Positions 56,126 through 64,000 of a stretch of 64,000 bases of DNA are shown here, in pieces (the first letter of the stretch is position 1; each line of letters starts with the position of its first letter). The position numbers were made by a program, and so were the translations under genes. The stretch lies in NCBI RefSeq assembly GCF_945859685.1, contig NC_079149.1:131032065-131096064 (forward strand). The letters are read 5' to 3'. The notes below the pieces were generated by a model, which ran no database searches, was not told where the DNA came from, and saw nothing but the letters and a program-made list of their open reading frames with translations. The stretch is from Eupeodes corollae (taxonomy: Eukaryota > Arthropoda > Insecta > Diptera > Syrphidae).

Positions 56126-57518
56126 AAGTTCCAGGTTTTACTTTGTATTTGAGGGAAAACACTTTTTTAATCACACGAAATGTCTTCCCCGTTATCGATA
56201 ACACATTCGACACATTCAGAAACTATACTTCAATACTAGAGTCTATCCCAACCGATATTTGGAAAAAGCTTTTAAAAACATGGAACAAATTAGAACATAT
56301 GAAATTATACAAATTATGACAATGAACAAAATTGTTTATAGACTGATGTGTCAGCAGCTTTAATTTCACTTGAAGTGATTTCGAAAAGTATTCGAAATTA
56401 CGAATCGATCGAATAATAGAACACTGAAAACAATTTCACTTGATTTTAAATTTCGATTTCGATTGAATTTCACTCGAAGTGAGCTGATTAGTAGCTTTTA
56501 TCATTTTAAAACTACAGAAAACACTGTGTACCTAAATATAGCTCCCTCTTTCCCTCAGAGGAACATTTTTTGGTTGTCTCGAAATTGTTTTATTAATGTT
56601 TTTAACTTTTGTTTAGTTTGTTTATTTATTTCATTACACTTTTGTAAATGTAATGTCAAAAAGTTATAGTATTTTATAGCAAGTAAAAAAGAGTTACCAC
56701 TGCACTGGTGTATTCCCTTCTACTTTCGGCTTCGACATATGTATATGTGCTTCCCTCTACTTATCTGCATTATGCATTTATTGGCCAGTTTATATATCTA
56801 AAAACATTTAATCAGTGAGAATGACAAAGCAGGAGAATGAAATATAAACAAAATTCACTTTTCATTTCCACCTACATAGTTATCAAATTAGCTTTATACA
56901 TTTATAATATTCCATTTTGAATTGTGTGATAGAAAAATTCTTTTCTCAAAGTTTTGACATCAAAAACGACAACTTTTTTTATATTTCCGGGGGTACAGAG
57001 TTTTTTATGAGATCTTATGAATCTAAACTGGTCCTTTTCATGAAAGAATATAATGAAAAACCACAATTGTTATAATATTTTTTTTTTAAAATTCTCATGG
57101 TAAAGTGACTTTGTTTTTTTAATTGTAAAAGTTAAATTTTTGCTCTTCATTCTTAAATTATTAAAAAATTGAAAGAGAAAAACGGTATAAATAAAATATA
57201 TAAAATTTCAAAAATATAGAAACGATGGTTCTGGCGTTAAACGATTCGTTATGACTTATCTTACTAAGTAGAAATGTCAACACAATTTGACATTCTCGGC
57301 AGTCAATTCAAAGACAAATAAATGAGTTTGATCTGAATATTTACATATTGAGCTTCGATTGTGCAACTGACCCTTAAAAACAATAAAAAAGAATTTTTTC
57401 TTATTGTGTTAAATTAAATTAAATTTTATTATGTTTTATAAGTTTTAAAAATGTATCAAACGTGTTTATTATTTACAATTTTATTCAAGAAAGGAAAACA
57501 TTATTTAATTTATAATTT
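56126..57518. other. AT-rich intergenic DNA; 3' flank of the PDE gene at the right
   Basis: No coding signal. The rightmost few hundred bases are the likely 3' UTR of the minus-strand phosphodiesterase gene. Confidence 0.4.
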
Positions 57519-58719
57519 TCAAAAAGCAGTCCTTTTTTTCTGACTGGGTAAACACCGATCTAAGAAAAATATGACCAAATTTAAAGTTAGAAAATATAAA
57601 AACAACAAAAAAAATCACCCTCCATTGATATCTCTTGCCACTTTTTCTTATTTTCAGTGATACCTTCCATCCATGTTTTTGTAATATCACAACTTTTATT
57701 TTTCTCATCATTATTTTTGTCAATTAATGATTTCACTATAAGTTCTATCATTTCACCACAAACTGTGAAAACAGGTATGACTATGAATTCAATAAAATTG
57801 ATTTGTGATTCCGGAATAAATGTTTCGTATTTATCACAGAGTGGACTAATCGGTAGCTCAAGTTCTCTCTCACGATCTCCTTGTTTGAAAAATTCTGTCA
57901 TAATTAAAGTTGACCATCGATAGTGAAGGTTCCAATTCTTCGTTGGACTTGATACGTCACATGCATGCAAGACCAAAGCTAATGCTTTAGATTTGTCGAT
58001 TTTCAATTCGGTTGAGTTTATACGGCTCTGTATGTCCTTTTGGATTTGAAAATGAAAGGCAATATCCGTTGAAAGAACCAAATCAATGACGAACCCCCTA
58101 AATTGACGATACTCATCACGGGATAATTTTGCTAAAATATTGCATTCATCTTCCCGAAGAATACGAAATGAGGCACTCAGATGATGATTCTCCTGAACTG
58201 AACGATCGTTATAAATGAGGGCTCTATCGGACCTGGTCATGACGTGAAAGCCATTGGTTGTTCCCGTGTGTTCGTAGTCATGAATCAATGCAGCCAGAAG
58301 ACAGGCAAATATTTCTAAATCTGTCAACCATTTGTTGAGCCTGGTTTTACAAAATATCGAGTGTAAGGTTTGAGTGACATCTGCCGCGTGGACATTGTTA
58401 TGATAAGGATTACTGAAACGCTTATAACCTGCTTCAATTCGAGTTATAAAATTGTCGAAAACCTTCCGATCAATTGAAAACTTTTGGAAAATTCCATAAC
58501 GATCAAAGAGACTCTGGGCTAAGTATTTCAGAGGTTGGTCTTCTGTTTTATCCGCAAAAGTGAAAACATCAAATGACCACTCGTCAACATCCTTTGCAGA
58601 AAGATTGAGAAACAGTTAGAAAAGACGAAAAAAATTGAGTACTTTTATACCTTGAGACATTCAACGGCGGCGTCATCTGGTTCACTATGTTTGTCATCCT
58701 TCAAAGTTTTATCTGTCAT
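57519..58719 (-). CDS. Short PDE1-type cyclic-nucleotide phosphodiesterase, 3 exons
   Basis: The family hydrolyses cAMP and cGMP to 5'-nucleotides. Exons 58719-58651, 58591-57619 and 57559-57519 keep phase (360 codons); both introns are about 59 bp with GT..AG. An ATG-led 23-residue N-terminus runs straight into the catalytic domain (DVDEWSFDVF). Metal-site blocks are intact: NPYHNNVHAADVTQT (about 81-95), HDYEHTGTTN (127-136), HACDVSSPTKNW (232-243), and the substrate glutamine in SQINFIEFIV (286). The wording is closest to PDE1 (ENHH, LHYRW, LPISPLCD). The calmodulin-binding N-terminus of PDE1 is absent, so calcium control is probably lost or the exons lie elsewhere. Exon 3 is inferred; reading through its donor adds another short end instead. 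It may be a Pde1c paralogue. Confidence 0.88.
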
Positions 58720-59300
58720 AATTGGTAAAATTTTTGATTAAATTAGCTAAAACTTTACTTTTTTCTTTTATTATTTATTTATAGTAAATTTTTTGATGGA
58801 AAATACAAAGAGCTTTAAAATTTCGTACTAATATTTTATTCTCTTGCTCTCTTGTTCTGATTTCTCTTAGATGACTCACGTTTAAATCTTTTGACGTTTG
58901 AATTTGAAAGTGTTAATCGTAATCACTTCTATAGTGAATCGTTAAAATGAGTTGAAAACTACCAATGTAAACACTGTCTTAGAAATATGAACTGATTACT
59001 GAAATTGATGGAAACTGTCAGTTTTGAGAAGCAAACAAACTCAACTCCGATTTGGCAACAACGAGAATCTTACTAAATCCATATGAATTATTCTTAAAAC
59101 ATCAGTGGATGGAATGGTCCAGTCAACAACGGTTGGGAAATCGAATTAATAGGTCCGTTTAAGTGTATTTTCTTTGTTTATTTTCATGAATTGTCACTTT
59201 AGACTGCTTGGGGTCTGATTTTTCAATAAAAGGCAATTAGCAATTTACTAGTTAAAAAAACATAAAGAAAGGTTTAAAATATTGCATTCTCTTAGTGCAT
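58720..59300. other. Upstream region of the PDE gene
   Basis: AT-rich, no ORF with family features. The promoter of the minus-strand PDE gene should lie in the left part; no clear core element was identified. Confidence 0.4.
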
Positions 59301-59722
59301 TGGGGCATATTCAAAGATGTTTGCTAAACTCTTGCTAAGTTGTTATTAATTCAAGTCCAGAGTTTAGGCTATTTATAAATAAATTTAAACCTATGTTTAA
59401 GGCTTAATCTGTGGTTTAATTATAAACATTGTAATTGCTGTGTTTAAATTGTCATTGTCACAGCCAAATGTCATATTTGATTTTTGTTTGTGAGTTGAAA
59501 AGCTGAAAAAGTAAATTATATCAAATAAAACTGTCGATTGATACCGTAAGTGAAGAAGATATAGATTTCTTGGAGGAGTTTGAGTTATTTGGTGTTCTGC
59601 AAAATATGCCACCAAGTAAAGAAAAATATATAAACAACGTTTCAATTCATTTAAATTAAGCAACAAGAATTCTTAGGAATGATACCGTTTATATAAAGAA
59701 GCAGTCACATTTTTTCAATATT
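59301..59722 (+). repeat. Right arm of the inverted repeat pair
   Basis: Begins ggggcatattcaaagatg and mirrors 53482-53878. Its short frame IDFLEEFELFGVLQNMPPSK corresponds to the left arm peptide. A similar start (gggtcatattcatag) occurs at about 59945, pointing to a related element next door. Confidence 0.72.
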
Positions 59723-60231
59723 ATTATTATATTATGTATCCAATTTGAGGAATGACAACGCAAAATAACAAGTTTGAAAATACAACAATATTTTTTTGTT
59801 TTGACCTGTCATTTGAAGTATAATTGTTAATTGAATACAACCTTAAACTGGGGGTTTACTAAACACATCAGGAAAATTAACTATCAATAAGAGCTGTAAT
59901 CAAGAAATCACGACTTTAGTAATTCTCTATTAATAATAATTAATTGGGTCATATTCATAGTCATACTTAAAACCTGAGTCTATTTGAACTGGAGTCTAAA
60001 TTTAACATCTAAGTTAGACACAGTTAGAAAAAGGTTTGAGGTATATTCTACTACCAATCTAAATCTACAATAAATCAATTTATTTGCCCCATGGAATGCA
60101 AAAACAGGCAAAATTTGTGTTTTGACAAATCTAAATCAAAAATTAATGTATTTATTTTAACCATGGAAAACCCCATAACAAAATTGACAGTCGATCATTG
60201 AATAATACATTAAAGTATAATATGACATTTC
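59723..60231. repeat. MITE-like debris and LINE target site
   Basis: About 60090-60185 is similar, inverted, to 32090-32170. The end, 60217-60231, is the 15-bp left target duplication of the LINE that follows. Confidence 0.5.
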
Positions 60232-62389
60232 CCAAGTCAATCCTAAAGATCTACGACCTATAAGTCTATCATCATTCCTTCTAAAAACCCTGGAAAGATT
60301 GATTGATATCCATTTAAGGGCACGTATCGATACAAGACTTCTGTCTTCGTCTCAACATGCATACTGCAAAGGTAAATCGGTGGAAATACCATCGAATATT
60401 CCCTCCATCATAAAGAGTTCACTATGGTTGCTTTCCTTGACATCGAAGGTGCCTTTAACAACGTGGACACATCTGCAATCACATCTGCACTGACATCTCT
60501 AAATGTAGAGAGTTCGCTTCGGGAGTTAATTCATTTAATGCTTACTAGCAGAATAATTAACTCAAAACTGGGCAACTCTTCTAGTAGACAATTCGTTAGT
60601 AGAGGGACACCGCAAGGTGGTGTTCTATCCCCTCTCTTCTGGAACCTAGTGGTGAATGCAATCCTAACTAGTCTGGATGCGAAGGGTTTCAGAGTGATGG
60701 CCTATGCGGACGACGTTGCTATAGCAGTTTCAGGAAAGCATCTTAATATCCTAAAAGAACTCTTACAAAATGCCTTGGACAGACTAATACTTTGGGCTGG
60801 GTGTTAACCCACACAAAACCGATCTGGTCTTATTTTCGAGGAGGTACAAAATTCCATTTTTCAACCCTCCCTATATTTAAAGAATCCAATTAAAATTCTC
60901 AGACGATTCTAAATACCTGGGTCTTGTCTTAGACAAAAAACTAAATTGGAAACGCAACGTACAGGAAAGAGTCAAAAAAGCTACTGTAGCTCTCTTTTCT
61001 TGCAAAAAAGCTATTGGTAATGAATGGGGTTTACAACCCAGAATCACGCATTGGCTATACAAATCGGTAATCAGGCCGATTTATCGTACGGTGTGGCAGT
61101 ATGGTGGACTGCTTTAGAGAAAGGTATTAACAGGGATAAACTAAATAAAGTCCAACGTTCAGCTTGCCTATGTGTAAGCAAATCGTTTCGCACGACCCCG
61201 TGCGTCTGCGGCACTGCACACCTTGCTCTACCATACACCTCTTGACATATTTAGCAAACAAATAGCTGCATGCTCTGCTATTCGCCTCAATGCTTCGTTG
61301 GAGTGGACTAACAACAACATAGGCCACTCCGTAATTCTAAGGTACTTAGAATCAATTCCAAAGCACACCATCCTCCAACTACAATGCGACAGAAACTTCC
61401 AGATTTCTATACCTACCAGATCTTTTTGGGAGGATAGGACATTCTTGAAGGATGAGTCAATCCATTTTTACACAGATGGGTCAAAAACCAAAGAAGGGTT
61501 TGGTGGAGGTGTGTACTCTGAACGACTGAAATTAAGTCTCTCATTCCGCCTTCCCAATTATTGTAGCGGGTTCCAGGTGGAACTTTTGGCGATAAAAGAA
61601 GTCTTGTCTCTTGAAAAAAAAAACGTGATATCAACATCTGATATCCGTATTTTCTCTGATAGCCAGGCCGCTATCAAATCTCAGGACTCTGTCTCTACAA
61701 ACTCTATAACAATCCATAACTGTCGATCATCTCTAATGGAGATGGCTAACAGCTTAATATTCACCTTTGCTGGGTGCCATTCCAGGTAACTGTAAGGCAG
61801 ACGAACTCGCCAGGAACGGTACAGTACAGCCCATCCTACCACGTTTGGCAAGTACTGGCATACCAATTGATACTTGTAAACTGCTGCTAATGCAAGACGC
61901 TGTGAGGAGGGCAGGCACCAGGTGGAACAACATCACCACGTGTCAAGCCACAAAAAACATATGGCCAACACTGGATTTAAAACGTTCAAGGTGCTTGCTC
62001 TCTCTAAGCAGATCGCATATAAGCTCGATAATAGGTGTCATAACCGGACACTGTCTAATAAGAAAGCACGCCACGAGACTAGGCGTATTCTCAAATGACT
62101 TTTGCAGAAGCTGTATGGACGAGGAAGAGGATGAAACGGTTCTTCATCTTCTCTGCACATGCTCTGCCCTAGCTCGAAAACGCAAGAATTACCTAGGTGA
62201 ATTCTTCTTTAACGATCTAAATCATATCGGTATAATTAGCCTCTCACGTTTCGTAAGGGACTCAAGCTGGTTCCATTGAGCTTAGGAGGAAGCCTCAAGA
62301 TTCATGTGGTATCACAATGGGCCATTAAACTGGCCTAAGTGTGTCCGTTTCCATCTTGGACAGCCACTATAACCTAACCTAACCTAACC
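60232..62389 (+). mobile_element. LOA/R1-like LINE (copy 1), 5'-truncated, with 15-bp target duplication
   Basis: The flanks share ATAATATGACATTTC (60217-60231 and 62390-62404). The body starts inside the RT: LSSFLLKTLERLIDIHLRAR, VAFLDIEGAFNNVDTS, GTPQGGVLSPLFWN and the active site AYADDVAIAVSGKH (near 60700-60740). An RNase H follows (FYTDGSKTKEGFGGGVYSE, FSDSQAAIKSQDS), then a Cys tail (CRSCMDEEEDETVLHLL), a 3' UTR and a tail of TAACC units at 62369-62389. Small deletions near 60390, 60795 and 61780 and frame breaks make it inactive. The target duplication and truncation are classic target-primed insertion. Confidence 0.92.
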
Positions 62390-62404
62390 ATAATATGACA
62401 TTTC

Positions 62405-64000
62405 AAATCCGTACATTGATTTTGACAGATGAGTAAAGGGAAAAAAGAACGCAAGTAATGATTTACCTTCAGATCTAAAAATTGTCAATAACCTCCGAAA
62501 AGTAGATCTTAGATAGGATTTTCGTTCCAAAAACCAATTTCTGACAGGCCTGAGAACTCATTGAGATTTTTTAGTGCAAATGACTCCAGTATTGCTGTCA
62601 AATGTCACTTTAATAAAACAACATTTAGTTTTTTTTTTTAGTTTTTATTAATTCTTAAATTTCCTTTTAAATGTTATTCCCATTTTTTTTTCATTCATAT
62701 TAAATTTATTATTTTTTGTTGTTTTTATTTTTGTGTGAAAAGAACAAGAGATTCATTTCTCTACTGATGGCTTAGAGGTTAAGTAGAATAGTTTTCATTT
62801 TGTTCAGAATTTAAATTAATTTCTTGTTAATATATTGTTTTTGTTTTTATTTATATAAATAGTACTCTAACAAGATTATAGATAATAAAATATTTATAAG
62901 TAAGTATTTGCTTTGCTTGCTTTTTTGTTTGCATTCAGGTATTTACAGGATTTTTAGTATATTTTTTTTTTTTAAATTATAAATTAAACATAGAAAACAT
63001 TATTTTATTTAGAGAGTTTACTATATGTGATTTTTGTTAGCAGCAACAAAACAATAAAATAGATTTTATTTATAGTACCTTTTTGTTTTGTTCTATATAT
63101 GAAGTGTTTATGCTAATCTAATATTTTATGTTTTTTAAATATTTTTTCATTCACTAATAATTCCTTGTCAAATTTTCTACTTCATTCACCTGCACGAAGA
63201 GAATCTTTAAAAGATCTCTAAATCCATTAAGATTTTGTATCTTTTATATTTTGTCTTACTATTTTTAAATACCTAATATTTTTTTTTGTTTTTATTTTAT
63301 ACTTTTATTAAACTAGTTTTAAATGATTGCTTCTTTCTTTTTGTCGTAAGTTTATAATAATAACAATATTTTTTTTTATTTTTGAATATTGCATTCTCAA
63401 AAAACAGTTAATAATTAATTAAAAACAATAATAATAATTTTTACTATAAACTACTTTCATTTTTAAATGGATATGGTTTTATTTTTATTATTTTATTTTA
63501 TATATTTACTATAATTTTATACAGTTTCTGGGGGTAAAGACTTTAATAAAATATCTGGCAACTTGATTATTTTCTAGCAACAAAACATATTTTTGTATTT
63601 AGTTTTTCTTTTTCTTTTTTTTTTTTAATTTAAATTTGTGTTTAATTTAGAAAAGAAATTAAAAGATTTTTGTACTTTAAAAATGTATCTCTTATGTAGG
63701 AAAAATATGTAAAATTGGTAAGAGAGAGAAAGAGAGGTTTTAAAGAATATTATAGCAGAGTAGAGAGTTAAAAAGAGAGATAGATTTATAGTTTGATTTT
63801 GTTAAATTTTAAAAATTTATTAAATTTCCTTGTATATTGTCAAAAAACAAAAATTTATAAATGGAATTATGCTGAAATTTCTGCTGCTGCTGCGATGTGT
63901 TCAATGTGTTGCTTTTCTCTTATATATCTTATAGTTTTAATTTTATTTTCTTATTAAATTTGTTTATATAATTTTTATACAAATTTAGTAGTTTTTTTTT
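62405..64000. other. AT-rich sequence, possible 3' UTR of a gene beyond the window
   Basis: From about 62630 to the end the plus strand is very T-rich with long T runs, much like the Cyclin Y 3' UTR at 42.3-43.9 kb. That composition could fit the 3' UTR of a minus-strand gene lying right of the window, but no coding sequence is present, so this is inference. A CTG run is at 63883-63894. Confidence 0.35.

Overview
This window looks like nuclear DNA from a fly (Diptera), probably a brachyceran with a large, repeat-rich genome. The evidence is very AT-rich non-coding DNA, spliced genes with several introns of about 50-75 bp, four protein-coding genes whose relatives are clearest in flies, and transposons of insect type (BEL/Pao, piggyBac, Tc1-like, RTE, CR1/jockey-like and LOA/R1-like LINEs, a tRNA-derived SINE). 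I cannot name the species.

Host genes. Herp, an ER-membrane ubiquitin-like protein, is on the minus strand (CDS 18657 down to 8512, four exons). Its 8.3-kb first intron is packed with LINE debris. Nup214, a nuclear-pore FG nucleoporin, is on the plus strand (22524-28778); I resolved 12 exons whose phases all agree and give 1838 codons. Herp and Nup214 are divergent, about 3.9 kb apart. Cyclin Y is on the minus strand (44919-43885, CDS in one exon) with an AT-rich probable 3' UTR down to about 42250. A small PDE1-type cyclic-nucleotide phosphodiesterase is on the minus strand (58719-57519, three exons, 360 codons) and lacks the usual N-terminal calmodulin-binding region. From memory, Drosophila CycY and Pde1c carry neighbouring gene numbers (CG14939, CG14940), so this pair may be old synteny.

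Transposon layout. 1-8.4 kb: AT-rich DNA with an RTE endonuclease fragment, a large foldback-type repeat and a LINE 3' end. 10.4-17.5 kb, inside the Herp intron: CR1/jockey-like fragments, one interrupted by a LOA/R1-like LINE. 29.2-41.7 kb is a nested block: a piggyBac element with TTAA sites and matched ends, then a dead Tc1-like transposase split by a complete BEL/Pao retrotransposon (two 328-bp LTRs identical by eye, 5-bp target duplication, uninterrupted gag-pol ORF), then a minus-strand LOA-like LINE. 46-50.7 kb: a SINE, a CR1-like copy and an RTE copy. 53.5-62.4 kb: an inverted repeat pair around the PDE gene, a Harbinger-like MITE, another copy of the foldback repeat, and a 5'-truncated LINE with a 15-bp target duplication and a CCTAA-repeat tail.

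No operon-like or defence-like system is present. The most interesting points are the short PDE1 paralogue, the near-intact BEL element with no recognisable tRNA primer site, the single-base break in an A-run of the piggyBac transposase, and a roughly 45-bp motif conserved across otherwise diverged repeats.
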